Below, piece by piece: positions 55,836 to 64,000 of a stretch of 64,000 nt of DNA (positions are counted from its first letter, which is position 1; every line of letters starts with the position of its first letter). The position numbers and the translations under genes were made by a program. The stretch comes from Bifidobacterium hapali (lineage in GTDB: Bacteria > Actinomycetota > Actinomycetes > Actinomycetales > Bifidobacteriaceae). The DNA lies in the NCBI RefSeq assembly GCF_002259755.1, contig NZ_MWWY01000026.1, positions 1 through 64,000 of the forward strand, written 5' to 3'. Below the pieces are notes generated by a model. It was not told the origin of the DNA, ran no database searches, and saw only the letters and a list, made by a program, of their open reading frames with translations.

Positions 55836-56720
55836 TTAGCGGCCAGCGGATGCCTTGATCAGCGCATCGGTCAGATACTTGCCAGCGGCCATCACCAGCG
55901 GCGCGTAGCGGCGGCCGGGTGCGTTGCCCATACGGCCAGACGGGCCGGAAATTGAGATCGCGGCAATCACCTGACCGGAAGCGTTGCGAATCGGCGCAGA
56001 AATCGAGCACACGCCTTCTTCGCGTTCGTTCACCGATTCGCTCCAACCGCGTTTGCGCACAGCAGCCAGCTTCGCCGCGCTGAACTTTGCGTGACGCAAT
56101 CCCTGATGCATGCGTTCAGAATCTTCCCACGCGAGCAAAATCTGTGCAGCTGAGCCAGCTTCCATCGACAGCATCGCGCCCACCGGAATCGAATCACGCA
56201 AGCCAGAAGCGCGCTCCACAGCAGCGATACACACGCGCTGATCGCCTTGACGGCGGTAAATTTGCGCAGACTCACCGGTACGATCAAGCAGCGTTTGCAA
56301 AATCGGTCCAGCAGCAGTCAGCAGTCGATCTTCGCCAGCGGCCGCAGCCAGCTCAGCGAAACGCGAGCCGAGCGCAAATCGGCTGTGCTGGTCGCGCAGT
56401 ACAAAGCGATGCCGTTCCAGTGCGATTGCTAGACGATGCGCGGTCGGACGCGCCAGTCCGGTCGCCGCGACCAACTGACCGAGCGTGGCTGGGCCAGATT
56501 CGAGCGCGTCAAGGATTTTTACTGTTTTATCGAGTACGCCGACGCCGGAATGGATTTCGCCGTCCGCTTCGGTTGCTGCGTCATCTGCATCATCTGCTGC
56601 ATCCTCGGCAGCTTCGGCAGTCTCAGCCGTCTCAATATCGTCTGGCTGAGTGTCGTCGATCGTCTGGTTGTCAAGCCGCTCTTCGGGCGTGGTTGTCTCG
56701 TTTGCGCTGGGAGAAGTCAT
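55836..56720 (-). CDS. IclR-family regulator of leuCD (LtbR/NdgR-type)
   Basis: This encodes 294 residues. An unusual acidic N-terminal arm (about 58 residues, Glu/Asp/Ala/Thr-rich) precedes the winged HTH (TLGQLVAATGLARPTAHRLAIALE, about 78-101) and the IclR effector domain (about 130-290, with ISAPIRNASGQVIAAISISGP). It is divergent from leuC, the arrangement of LtbR in Corynebacterium and NdgR in Streptomyces, which repress leuCD (known). There is no ribosome site; the -10 CATAAT lies only eight bases before the ATG, so the mRNA is probably leaderless. A TCACTATGTGA palindrome fills the space between -35 and -10, suggesting self-repression. Confidence 0.88.
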   Translation of the reverse strand: MTSPSANETTTPEERLDNQTIDDTQPDDIETAETAEAAEDAADDADDAATEADGEIHSGVGVLDKTVKILDALESGPATLGQLVAATGLARPTAHRLAIALERHRFVLRDQHSRFALGSRFAELAAAAGEDRLLTAAGPILQTLLDRTGESAQIYRRQGDQRVCIAAVERASGLRDSIPVGAMLSMEAGSAAQILLAWEDSERMHQGLRHAKFSAAKLAAVRKRGWSESVNEREEGVCSISAPIRNASGQVIAAISISGPSGRMGNAPGRRYAPLVMAAGKYLTDALIKASAGR

Positions 56721-56728
56721 AGTCGTTG

Positions 56729-56757
56729 ATTATGCCATCTCACATAGTGAAACGCAA
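56729..56757 (-). promoter_or_regulatory. IclR gene promoter with internal palindrome
   Basis: Minus strand: TTGCGT (56752-56757), 17-bp spacer, CATAAT (56729-56734). The spacer contains TCACTATGTGA (56740-56750 as TCACATAGTGA). The start codon at 56718-56720 is within the expected distance of the transcription start. Confidence 0.6.
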
Positions 56758-56789
56758 AATGCGCTCGGGCGGGTTGCGCGGTATGGCGA

Positions 56790-56803
56790 TCAAACACGTT
56801 TGA
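56790..56803. promoter_or_regulatory. TCAAAC-AC-GTTTGA palindrome before leuC
   Basis: 14-bp perfect palindrome in the 244-bp region between the IclR gene and leuC, a second candidate site for the IclR protein. The rest of the region up to the leuC ribosome site (TAGGAGGAA, about 56949) shows no other clear motif. Confidence 0.4.
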
Positions 56804-56964
56804 GATAGCGTGAGGTATTCGGGGGAATATGGCACACGTCAGTCCACATCTTATCTCATATACCGGCCGCCGCCGCTTGTGTCCAAGGTGCAAATCATAG
56901 GCTATATACCACGAAGAACGCGAGAGTACAAGACCTCGCAGAAAAAAATTAGGAGGAATTCCGA

Positions 56965-58368
56965 ATGGGAACGACACTGGCCGAAAAGGTCTGGGCCGAT
57001 CATTTGGTGCGCAAGGGCAGCGATGGGGCACCCGACCTGCTGTACATCGATCTGATGCTCATGCATGAGGTTACGAGTCCGCAGGCGTTTGAAGGCTTGC
57101 GTTTAGCAGGTCGCAAACCGCGTCACGTTGATCAGCTCATCGCTACGGAAGATCACAACACGCCGACCGTCGACATCGATCGCCCGAATCCAGACAAAAC
57201 GAGTGCGTTGCAGCTGAGCACGCTGGAAAAGAACTGCAAGGAATTCGGTGTGCGTCTGCATCCGCTCGGTGACGCTGATCAAGGTATCGTGCACGCGTTC
57301 GCGCCGATTCTTGGCCTCACGCAGCCGGGTATGACGATCGTGTGCGGCGACTCGCATACGTCGACGCACGGTGCGTTCGGTGCGCTCGCGTTCGGTATTG
57401 GTACATCTGAAGTCGAGCATGTGATGGCAACGCAAACACTGTCGTTGAAGCCGTTTAAGACAATGGCGATCAACGTCAACGGCGAACTGCCAGCCGATGC
57501 GACCGCCAAGGACGTTATCCTTGCGATCATCGCGAAAATCGGCACCGGCGGCGGCCAAGGTCACGTCATCGAATACCGTGGCGACGCGATTCGCAAGATG
57601 ACAATGGACGAGCGCATGACCGTGTGCAACATGTCGATCGAAGCCGGTGCGCGCGCCGGCATGATCGCGCCCGACGAGACGACATTCGAGTACTTGAAGG
57701 GCCGTCCGCATGCGCCCGAGGGCGAGATGTGGGATAAAGCGGTTGAGTACTGGAAGACGCTGAAAACCGATGATGACGCGGTGTTCGACAAGGTTGTGGA
57801 TATCGACGCGACCAAGCTCGGCCCGTTCGTCACTTGGGGCACGAACCCCGGTCAGGGCTTGCCGATTACCGCTAACGTGCCAGTTCCGAGCGAGATCGCG
57901 GATGCAACCAAGCGCGCGGCTGCCGAACGTGCACTGACGTATATGGATTTGAAGCCTGGCATGCCGATTAAGAGCATTCCGGTTGACACCGTGTTCATTG
58001 GCTCGTGCACGAACGGTCGTATTGACGATCTGCGTGCGGCGGCTGCGATTATGAAGGGCCATCACAAGGCTAAGTCGATTCACCGCGTGCTTGTGGTTCC
58101 GGCGTCGTCTCGTGTGCGTTTGCAAGCCGAGCGTGAAGGACTTGACAAGATTTTCAAGGACTTTGGTGCGGAATGGCGTAACGCTGGCTGCTCGATGTGC
58201 CTCGGCATGAACCCGGACAAGCTCGTGCCTGACGAGCGTTCGATTTCGACATCGAACCGTAATTTCGAGGGTCGTCAGGGCAAAGGATCGCGCACGCACT
58301 TGGCGTCGCCGCAGGTTGCTGCTGCCACTGCTATCCGCGGTACGATTTCGTCGCCGGCTGATCTGTGA
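56965..58368 (+). CDS. leuC: 3-isopropylmalate dehydratase large subunit
   Basis: This encodes 467 residues; AGGAGG before ATG 56965. It isomerises 2- to 3-isopropylmalate with LeuD using a [4Fe-4S] cluster. The Cys ligands are in [14 protein letters not shown] (about residue 350) and [15 protein letters not shown] (about 410-424). [23 protein letters not shown] is the aconitase-family signature (about 130-152), and HQGDRQ-type [12 protein letters not shown] segments bind substrate. Length is standard. It forms an operon with leuD 39 bases downstream; divergent from the IclR regulator, which probably controls it by leucine availability. Confidence 0.97.
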   Translation: MGTTLAEKVWADHLVRKGSDGAPDLLYIDLMLMHEVTSPQAFEGLRLAGRKPRHVDQLIATEDHNTPTVDIDRPNPDKTSALQLSTLEKNCKEFGVRLHPLGDADQGIVHAFAPILGLTQPGMTIVCGDSHTSTHGAFGALAFGIGTSEVEHVMATQTLSLKPFKTMAINVNGELPADATAKDVILAIIAKIGTGGGQGHVIEYRGDAIRKMTMDERMTVCNMSIEAGARAGMIAPDETTFEYLKGRPHAPEGEMWDKAVEYWKTLKTDDDAVFDKVVDIDATKLGPFVTWGTNPGQGLPITANVPVPSEIADATKRAAAERALTYMDLKPGMPIKSIPVDTVFIGSCTNGRIDDLRAAAAIMKGHHKAKSIHRVLVVPASSRVRLQAEREGLDKIFKDFGAEWRNAGCSMCLGMNPDKLVPDERSISTSNRNFEGRQGKGSRTHLASPQVAAATAIRGTISSPADL

Positions 58369-58407
58369 TTGGTACTCGTCTGCTGTTTGTGTAAAGGACT
58401 GTTATAG

Positions 58408-59094
58408 ATGGAAAAACTCACCACGTTGACCGGCGTGGGCGTGCCGCTGCGCCGTTCTAACGTCGATACTGATCAGATTATTCCTGCCGTGTTTTTGAAG
58501 CGCGTCACCAAGACTGGCTTCGACGACGCGCTGTTTTATGCGTGGCGTCGCGACCCACAGTTCGTGCTCAACAAGCCTGAGTATGCGAAGGGCCAGATTC
58601 TGGTTGCTGGACCGGATTTTGGTATTGGTTCGTCGCGTGAGCACGCGGTGTGGGCATTGCATGATTACGGATTCCGTGTGGTTATTGCGCCGCGATTTGC
58701 TGATATTTTCTACGGCAACACTGCGAAAAACGGTGTTCTGGCTGCGATTATGCCGCAAGAGTCTGTCGAGCTGCTGTGGAAGCTGCTCGAAGAGGAACCT
58801 GGGCGCACGATGACGGTTTCGCTTGAGGATCGTACCGTGACGTGCGGCGATGTGACGCTGCCGTTCGAGGTGAATGATTACGTGCGTTGGCGTTTGATGA
58901 ACGGGTACGACGATATTGATCTCACGCTCCAGCATGAGGATGACATCGCTGCCTACGAGAAAATGCGTGCCGAACGATTCCCGTTCAAGCCCAAGACCAT
59001 TCCCGCCAAGCATCTGCCAGAAGAGCCCATTGCTTCCGCTCGCGAGCCTGAGCGCGCGGAGGAGTGGGCCGGGCCGATCGCCGATCGCGACTAG
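58408..59094 (+). CDS. leuD: 3-isopropylmalate dehydratase small subunit
   Basis: This encodes 228 residues from ATG 58408. It carries the swivel domain that completes the active site: [28 protein letters not shown] near the start, and [21 protein letters not shown] (about residues 66-86), the family signature with the substrate-binding Ser-Arg. The C-terminus (about 200-228) is a Glu/Ala/Arg-rich extension beyond the normal 200 residues. It follows leuC in the same operon. Confidence 0.96.
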   Translation: MEKLTTLTGVGVPLRRSNVDTDQIIPAVFLKRVTKTGFDDALFYAWRRDPQFVLNKPEYAKGQILVAGPDFGIGSSREHAVWALHDYGFRVVIAPRFADIFYGNTAKNGVLAAIMPQESVELLWKLLEEEPGRTMTVSLEDRTVTCGDVTLPFEVNDYVRWRLMNGYDDIDLTLQHEDDIAAYEKMRAERFPFKPKTIPAKHLPEEPIASAREPERAEEWAGPIADRD

Positions 59095-59170
59095 TTTGCG
59101 ATCGCTCGGCTGAGTAACAGGCGGGTGTCAGATATGTTGTTATCTCGGCTCTCCTTGTCAGGACAGCACT

Positions 59171-59209
59171 GTTAAGCAAACAGTAGCGCAGTTTATTAGC
59201 TTGCTTAAC
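59171..59209. terminator. Inverted repeat between leuD and the convergent GT2 gene
   Basis: GTTAAGCAA (59171-59179) and TTGCTTAAC (59201-59209) with a 21-nt loop; no U-run, so terminator activity is uncertain. A CTCGGCTCTCCTTGTCAGGA motif just before (59146-59165) belongs to the 47639 repeat type. Confidence 0.45.
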
Positions 59210-59236
59210 GGCAAAGTCCGTTATGGGGAGCTGCGA

Positions 59237-60340
59237 TCAGTTGAAACCGACTACTCGCTCGGCTACGAGATATCCGTGCCGGACCACCCATCGGCCACCA
59301 GATCCCGGCAGATTAATCGCGCGCGACATCACTTTGCGTCGCACGTCACGATAAATCGCCGGCGAATACTCAGCGATCGCAGCCCACATCCGCCGCTTCT
59401 TCTCGTAATTTTCAGGATCGCGCGACAAAATCAAAAATACGGACGCCACGCAACTTTCAATCGCAAGAAAATGAATCATGTACCGATACAGACCGTCCGG
59501 CACACTCCCCGGCTCCGGCGTCGCCTCAAGCATCCGCTGATTGACAAGCAGCAGTTGGTCAACGCGACGAATCATCACATCCGTCTGCACAGACTGACCC
59601 TCGCGCCCAATAAAATAATGGTAAAACGGCATATCAAGGTACAGCATCGTGCGCACTTTCGTAAACGGCTGATACGCGTAAATAAAATCAACGTAAAACG
59701 TGTGCTCAGGTAGCTGCATACCGGACTCGCGCACCACCGCAGTACGGAACGTGAGCGCGTGCATGAGAATGTACTCCGCGAGCCCAAAATGACCGAGTTC
59801 GTCCCACGTAAGTACCTCGCCCGCGCGCATCGCGTGGCGGAAATTCACCGTGTGCAGGCGGCGCTTGCCGACCTTGTCGTACACGTAATTCGTCACGACC
59901 ATGTCGACCGGCGTATTCGACGCGCGCTGCTCGCGCAACGTGTCCATCATGCGGTCGATGGACTGCGAGTCGATCCAGTCGTCGGCGTCAACAACCTTAA
60001 CGTACGTGCCGCGCGCGTTTGCGATACCTGTGTTGACCGCGCCGCCGTGACCCTTGTTCGGCTGATGAATCGCGCGGACGTTGCGCGGCCAGCGGGCGGC
60101 GTACGTGTCGGCGAGCTGCGAGGTTGCATCGTGCGAACCGTCGTCGACGATAAGGACCTCGATATCGCGGATGTCGGACGCTTGCAGCAGCGACGTGACA
60201 CAGCGTTCGAGATATTCCTCCATGTTGTACGCGGGCACGATGAATGTGAGCGTGACGGGCTGCGCGATATTCTGCGCGATGTTCCGTGCGATGTTGGTCG
60301 CTGCGGTTGACGTTGGATTCGCCGTCGTGGTTTGGGTCAT
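59237..60340 (-). CDS. Glycosyltransferase family 2
   Basis: This encodes 367 residues from ATG 60340 (GAGGAG just upstream; an ATG at 60364 lacks one). The N-terminus has an odd Ala/Asn/Thr stretch with repeated NIARNIAQNIAQ. The GT-A fold follows: LTFIVPAYNMEEYLERCVTSLL, VLIVDDGSHDAT (the first Asp pair), VKVVDADDWIDSQSI (the DXD metal motif, about residue 120), and an HHALTFR-like acceptor region. The donor would be a nucleotide sugar; the acceptor may be a cell-envelope glycan. It is cytoplasmic, with no membrane helix. It is convergent with leuD and stands alone. Confidence 0.88.
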   Translation of the reverse strand: MTQTTTANPTSTAATNIARNIAQNIAQPVTLTFIVPAYNMEEYLERCVTSLLQASDIRDIEVLIVDDGSHDATSQLADTYAARWPRNVRAIHQPNKGHGGAVNTGIANARGTYVKVVDADDWIDSQSIDRMMDTLREQRASNTPVDMVVTNYVYDKVGKRRLHTVNFRHAMRAGEVLTWDELGHFGLAEYILMHALTFRTAVVRESGMQLPEHTFYVDFIYAYQPFTKVRTMLYLDMPFYHYFIGREGQSVQTDVMIRRVDQLLLVNQRMLEATPEPGSVPDGLYRYMIHFLAIESCVASVFLILSRDPENYEKKRRMWAAIAEYSPAIYRDVRRKVMSRAINLPGSGGRWVVRHGYLVAERVVGFN

Positions 60341-60460
60341 GGTCTCCTCGCTGCGTGCTGCCATGTGTTGCGGGCATGACTGCGTGGGCTGCGCGCGGCC
60401 ACCGTGCGGCGGGTACGCGCTTATGTCGCTTATGTTTCTCTACAACCTACCACTAGCGTC

Positions 60461-61288
60461 TTATGTGAGACTAGGTTTTGGGGTGATTGGCGGGTTCTCG
60501 GTGTCGGTTTGCGTGGGCTGATTGCTTGCGCCGCTGCCATTGCTACTGTCGCTGTCAACTGGGGTGCCACCGTCATCTCTGCTAACTAGCAGTCCCTCGC
60601 GCGCGACCGGCGTAACAGTCGTATCGTTGCTACCATTATCGCCGCGTGCCGCGCGACCCTTCGCGTGTCGCCCCTCGAATCGCAAAGTCGGCTTGGAATC
60701 GAGTCGCGACAGGCCGTGCCACGCCAAATCAACGATGTACGCGGCGAGCTGCTCCTTGCTTACCTTCGGCCGATCAGCCCAATACTGACCGGTGAACACG
60801 GTCATGCCGACGAGCATTTGCGCGTAATACGGCACGCCTTTTGCCGATAACTTCTGCCGTCGAAACGCTGCTGTGAGCAAATCTTCGACGCGCAGCGAAA
60901 TATCACCGAGTAGCGAGCTGAACGAGCCAGCCGGATCGGTACTCGGCGAATCGCGCACGAGCACTTGGAATCCGTCCGCGTTTTCCTCGATATAGGTGAG
61001 CAGTGCGAGCGCCGCGCGTTCAACGATCTGCCGCGGATGCATATCTGGGTCGGACAGTGTGGCTGTAAGCGCGCTGGTGAGCGCCTGCATTTCGCGGTCG
61101 ACGATCACCGCGTACAGTCCTTCTTTGCCGCCGAAGTGCTCGTATACGATCGGCTTGCTCACTTTTGCGCTCGCCGCGATTTCCTCCACGCTCACCGCCT
61201 CGAATCCTTTAGCTGCGAACAATGCGCGCCCAACTTGAATGAGTTGTTCGCGGCGTTGAAGCGATGTCATGCGTGAAGTATTGGCCAT
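60461..61288 (-). CDS. TetR/AcrR transcriptional regulator
   Basis: This encodes 275 residues from ATG 61288 (61270 is the alternative; neither has a strong ribosome site). The HTH is at about residues 28-53 (SVEEIAASAKVSKPIVYEHFG), followed by GKEGLYAVIVDREM. The effector domain (about 70-205) is TetR_C-like with QILVGMTVFTGQYWAD-type helices. A 70-residue Ser/Asn/Asp/Thr-rich disordered tail ends the protein, which is unusual for TetR. No operator of either of the other two TetR types is upstream; a direct repeat CATGTTATG, twice in 20 bp (about 61368-61388), is the only candidate. The target genes are unknown. Confidence 0.82.
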   Translation of the reverse strand: MANTSRMTSLQRREQLIQVGRALFAAKGFEAVSVEEIAASAKVSKPIVYEHFGGKEGLYAVIVDREMQALTSALTATLSDPDMHPRQIVERAALALLTYIEENADGFQVLVRDSPSTDPAGSFSSLLGDISLRVEDLLTAAFRRQKLSAKGVPYYAQMLVGMTVFTGQYWADRPKVSKEQLAAYIVDLAWHGLSRLDSKPTLRFEGRHAKGRAARGDNGSNDTTVTPVAREGLLVSRDDGGTPVDSDSSNGSGASNQPTQTDTENPPITPKPSLT

Positions 61289-61482
61289 GCTTATCAGTGT
61301 AGCGAGTACGCCGAGCGTATGAGCGTATCGTTCGCAATAGCGCAATTCGAGATGCGTCTAATATGACATGTTATGGCATGTTATGACATTTGAGGAGAAG
61401 GCCCTGCTTTATCGAGGGTGATTGAGGGTGATGCGGTGGCAGTGCAACAAACTTCAGGTGTGTTACATTATGCGTTAAATTA

Positions 61483-61503
61483 ATTTAGTACAGTATACTA
61501 AAT
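61483..61503. promoter_or_regulatory. AT-rich palindrome before the ATPase gene
   Basis: ATTTAGTA-CAGTA-TACTAAAT within a markedly AT-rich 100-bp stretch (about 61460-61560) that contrasts with the surrounding DNA. Possible operator. Confidence 0.35.
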
Positions 61504-61574
61504 GAATTACTATTAAAATTAATTTACCAGACTAAACTAAAATAAAATGCAAACAAGCAGAATGAGGAGCGAAT

Positions 61575-62846
61575 GTGGAACCTACCCTGATAGCGCGCAA
61601 GAAATACCTCAATGATGCGTTGCGATTCCGAGACACTGACATGGTAAAAGTTGTCACAGGAGTGCGTCGTTGCGGCAAGTCATCGTTGTTACAACTTGTA
61701 CGAAAGCAGATTGAGGCTGAAGGTGTTTCAGGCCGAGGTTTTATTGATGTGAATCTAGAACGACGTGGCCTAGGCATACGTACGGATGATGACCTCTATG
61801 CTTATCTCGTTGCGCATATGAGTGATTCTGGCCGAACGTATGTTTTTTTAGATGAAGTACAGCGAATTAGTGGCTGGCATGATGTTGTTAATTCCATTCG
61901 CGTTGAATATGATTGCGATATTTACGTGACTGGCTCTAATGCATATTTATTATCCGGGCAAATCGCTACGTATCTATCTGGTCGATATGTAGAAATCGCT
62001 ATGCTGCCACTATCTTTTGCTGAATATGCGTTGTTCTGCGGTTTGGATTTCGGAGCGAACGGGTCGGCGGCATTGCTTGGAGATGGTTCAGTGGTGACGT
62101 TTGACGATATATTCCGCAAATATATGGAATTCGGTGGCATGCCCGCGATTGCTTCGCTGAATGTTAATCAGGCGATGCATGCGCAATATATGGAGGGCGT
62201 CTACAGCACAGTGGTGGTTCGGGATGTTCTTAATCGAGAACGAAATGGGCGATGGAAGGTTGCTGATGCAGATTTACTGCGCCTAACATGCGAATATCTC
62301 GCGGATACAGTTGGTCGGCAATCGTCGGTCACGAAAATGGCAGGAGCACTGATTGCTGGTGGTCGCAAAACCACAGCTACAGCGGTTTCTGCTTATATTC
62401 AGGCATTAGAAGATGCATTTATCGTATACTCTTGCCGCCGGTATGACATTCATGGTCGTGCTCTGCTGAAAACCATGCCCAAGTATTATCTTGTAGACAC
62501 TGGGATGCGGCAGTATTTGTCTGGATATCGAAGTAGCGATGTGGGTTTCGTGTTTGAGAATGCCGTATATTTGCAGCTGCTATATGAGGGATGGGCGGTC
62601 CACGTTGGCAAGTTATATCGCAGTGAGGTTGACTTTGTTGCGGTCAAAGATGGACGTACTGTGTATATTCAAGTGACTGATGAGATGTTCGATGAACAGA
62701 CGCGACTGCGCGAACTGAGACCGCTGCGTGATATTGGAGACAATTTCGAGAAGATTGTGGTGGTGCGCCAGGGTGATCCAGCTGGTACCGATGATGGGAT
62801 TCAGATAGTTCGCGCGAAGGATTTTTTCTTGAAAGCGGCATGGTGA
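61575..62846 (+). CDS. AAA ATPase with DUF4143 C-terminal domain
   Basis: This encodes 423 residues from GTG 61575 with GAGGAG five bases upstream. The AAA_14 domain has a degenerate Walker A, VKVVTGVRRCGKSSLLQLV (about residue 24-42), Walker B in RTYVFLDEVQRISGW (about 93), and IYVTGSNAYLLSGQI (sensor 1). The DUF4143 domain (about 200-380) ends in a restriction-endonuclease-like segment (SEVDFVAVKDGRTVYIQVT). These proteins are common single accessory genes of unknown role in many gut bacteria; defence or stress functions have been suggested but are not established. The AT-rich upstream region and the flanking repeat element indicate horizontal acquisition. Confidence 0.87.
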   Translation: MEPTLIARKKYLNDALRFRDTDMVKVVTGVRRCGKSSLLQLVRKQIEAEGVSGRGFIDVNLERRGLGIRTDDDLYAYLVAHMSDSGRTYVFLDEVQRISGWHDVVNSIRVEYDCDIYVTGSNAYLLSGQIATYLSGRYVEIAMLPLSFAEYALFCGLDFGANGSAALLGDGSVVTFDDIFRKYMEFGGMPAIASLNVNQAMHAQYMEGVYSTVVVRDVLNRERNGRWKVADADLLRLTCEYLADTVGRQSSVTKMAGALIAGGRKTTATAVSAYIQALEDAFIVYSCRRYDIHGRALLKTMPKYYLVDTGMRQYLSGYRSSDVGFVFENAVYLQLLYEGWAVHVGKLYRSEVDFVAVKDGRTVYIQVTDEMFDEQTRLRELRPLRDIGDNFEKIVVVRQGDPAGTDDGIQIVRAKDFFLKAAW

Positions 62847-62855
62847 TGTGGCGGC

Positions 62856-63045
62856 AATTTGCAAAGTGAGAGGCAGATTTTCGGTTGTGCATGGGTCAAT
62901 TTGCAAAGTGAGAGGCAGCCACTTACGAGACAATATGCAATATATACCCCCGAAACTCATTGCATAGCGGTGAATGATCAAAGTGACTGCCTCTCAGTTT
63001 GCAAATCGACCCGTACAGGCGGCGAAATCTGCCTCTCAGTTTGCA
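62856..63045. repeat. Symmetric repeat element, GAGAGGCAG family (42-bp phase), second copy
   Basis: AATTTGCAAAGTGAGAGGCAG at 62856-62876 and 62898-62918; CTGCCTCTCAGTTTGCAAA at 62987-63005 and CTGCCTCTCAGTTTGCA at 63029-63045. The offset is exactly 42 bp on both sides, as in 6180-6375. The centre has ATGCAAT...ATTGCAT and ACCCCCGAAA. Only the GAGAGGCAG half of the arm is shared with the first copy. Confidence 0.8.
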
Positions 63046-63124
63046 CATTGCACCTAATTGCGCCTAGTTGCGTTTAATCGCGTCTTGCGGGATGCCTGTC
63101 CCTTGCGGTTTTTAGGCTGGGAGT

Positions 63125-64000
63125 ATGGATACCAATACGATTATCGGCATTGTGGCCGTGGTGGCTATTGCCGTATTGCTCATCGCGTGGGGCGTGTGGA
63201 ACGATCGCTCGCGCAAAAAAGCGCTCGCCAAGGCTGAGGAAGAAGCCAAAGCTAAGGCTGATGCACGGATTGCGGCTGAAGAAGCTGCTGAACGAAAATC
63301 TCAGGCGGCCGAAGCCGAGCACGCGCAGGCTGGCGCTACGCCGAAACCGGCGCCGACCGTGCGGCATGAGGATACGGAAGTAGCGCCGACGCCCGCAACA
63401 TCTGCCACACCTGAACCCGCGACGCCCGCCGCACCCACGCCAAAACCCAAGTCAGTAGAACAACCCGAATCTGCCGGCTCGCGCATCCAGCGGCTTAAAG
63501 CCAAACTCGCCAACAGTGCGAATCCGTTCGGCAAAGCCCTGTTCGCAATCCTCACGAAAGACAACCTTTCCGAATCCGACTGGGAGGACGTTGAAGACAC
63601 GCTCCTGCTTGCCGATGTCGGCGCTGAGGCGAGCGAGCAGCTCGTCGATGAACTACGCAAAGACGCTCGTATTACCGGCAAGGCCGATGCTGCCGAAGTC
63701 CGCGCCAGCTTGCGCGAGAAGCTGCTCGACCTCGTGGGGCGCGATACGGATCGTCGACTCAACGCGAATAAAGAGAACGCAAACAAGCCGTCCGCTATCA
63801 TCATGGTCGGCGTGAACGGCACGGGCAAAACGACCACGGCCGGCAAGCTCGCGCGACTGTTCGTTTCTGAGCACAAGCAGGTTGTGATGGGTGCTGCCGA
63901 CACATTCCGCGCGGCGGCCGCCGACCAGCTTGAAACGTGGGGTGCGAAAGTCAATGTGCCGGTCGTGCGCTCTGATAAGGACGGTGCCGACCCGGCGTCG
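63125..64000 (+). CDS. ftsY: Signal recognition particle receptor FtsY, 5' part
   Basis: The frame is open from ATG 63125 to the end of the window (292 codons) and continues beyond it. One N-terminal hydrophobic helix (IIGIVAVVAIAVLLIAWGVW) anchors it to the membrane, as in many actinobacterial FtsY. A charged Ala/Glu/Lys and Pro-rich linker (about 30-120) follows, then the N domain of SRP GTPases (SRIQRLKAKLANSANPFGKAL, TLLLADVGAEASEQLVDEL) and the G domain with G1 GVNGTGKTTTAGKLAR (about residue 225-240) and the TFRAAAADQLETWG motif. It receives ribosome-SRP complexes; the SRP RNA gene is at 18362-18452 of the same window. Confidence 0.95.
   Translation, partial: MDTNTIIGIVAVVAIAVLLIAWGVWNDRSRKKALAKAEEEAKAKADARIAAEEAAERKSQAAEAEHAQAGATPKPAPTVRHEDTEVAPTPATSATPEPATPAAPTPKPKSVEQPESAGSRIQRLKAKLANSANPFGKALFAILTKDNLSESDWEDVEDTLLLADVGAEASEQLVDELRKDARITGKADAAEVRASLREKLLDLVGRDTDRRLNANKENANKPSAIIMVGVNGTGKTTTAGKLARLFVSEHKQVVMGAADTFRAAAADQLETWGAKVNVPVVRSDKDGADPAS

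Overview
The window reads as chromosomal DNA of a gut-type Bifidobacterium (Actinobacteria; inference from gene content). Supporting signs are a fairly high G+C coding style, an actinobacterial Tad pilus locus with a DUF4244-type Flp pilin, leuCD next to a divergent IclR (LtbR/NdgR-type) regulator, a class-A penicillin-binding protein with a basic N-terminus, topA with a Lys-rich tail and no zinc fingers, and a large set of intracellular glycoside hydrolases served by a CUT1 sugar importer that lacks its own ATPase. I do not assign a species.

Layout. 1-2.3 kb: 3' half of a Tad pilus operon (TadB-like, TadC, Flp, TadE, TadF-like) interrupted by a cluster of DnaA-box-like palindromes. 2.4-11.6 kb: diacylglycerol kinase-like gene, DUF5692 membrane protein, MFS transporter, GH2 glycosidase, GT4 glycosyltransferase and a TetR regulator; the TetR and DUF5692 promoters carry the same operator (TTGAC-N5-GTCAA). 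11.8-25.7 kb: housekeeping genes, namely a metallophosphoesterase, leuA with a small leader ORF, a class-A PBP, the SRP RNA, PAP2 phosphatase, topA, tmk and holB. 25.7-29.0 kb: a distinctly AT-rich insert with two exported or membrane-anchored unknowns and a LuxR/HisKA_3 two-component pair. 29.1-33.3 kb: PEBP protein, C69 dipeptidase, fhs and tRNA-Ala(CGC).

33.8-52.9 kb is the main accessory block: YesL, two LplB/YtcP-type permeases, a lipoprotein binding protein, an SGNH esterase, GH29, GH3, GH31 (YicI-type alpha-xylosidase), GH43, GH42, a ROK protein, a TetR repressor and an alpha/beta-hydrolase esterase. None of the hydrolases has a signal peptide. The enzyme set matches what is needed to take apart imported xyloglucan oligosaccharides decorated with xylose, galactose, fucose, arabinose and acetyl groups (inference). 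Four copies of a 24-bp palindrome, half-site STTAWTTAT-N6-ATAAATAAS, plus one half-site, lie in front of every transcription unit of the block including the TetR gene, so it looks like a single repressor-controlled regulon.

53.2-64 kb: DedA protein, a second metallophosphoesterase, IclR/leuC/leuD, a GT2 glycosyltransferase, another TetR, an AAA/DUF4143 ATPase and the 5' part of ftsY.

The intergenic DNA is unusually rich in palindromic repeats of at least six sequence families. Several share one design: evenly phased copies of an arm in one orientation, a central palindrome, then copies in the opposite orientation with the same phase (42-bp phase at 6.2 and 62.9 kb; 19-bp phase at 11.7 and 33.6 kb). 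One element at 54.1 kb is interrupted by a member of another family flanked by a 9-bp direct repeat, which suggests mobility.
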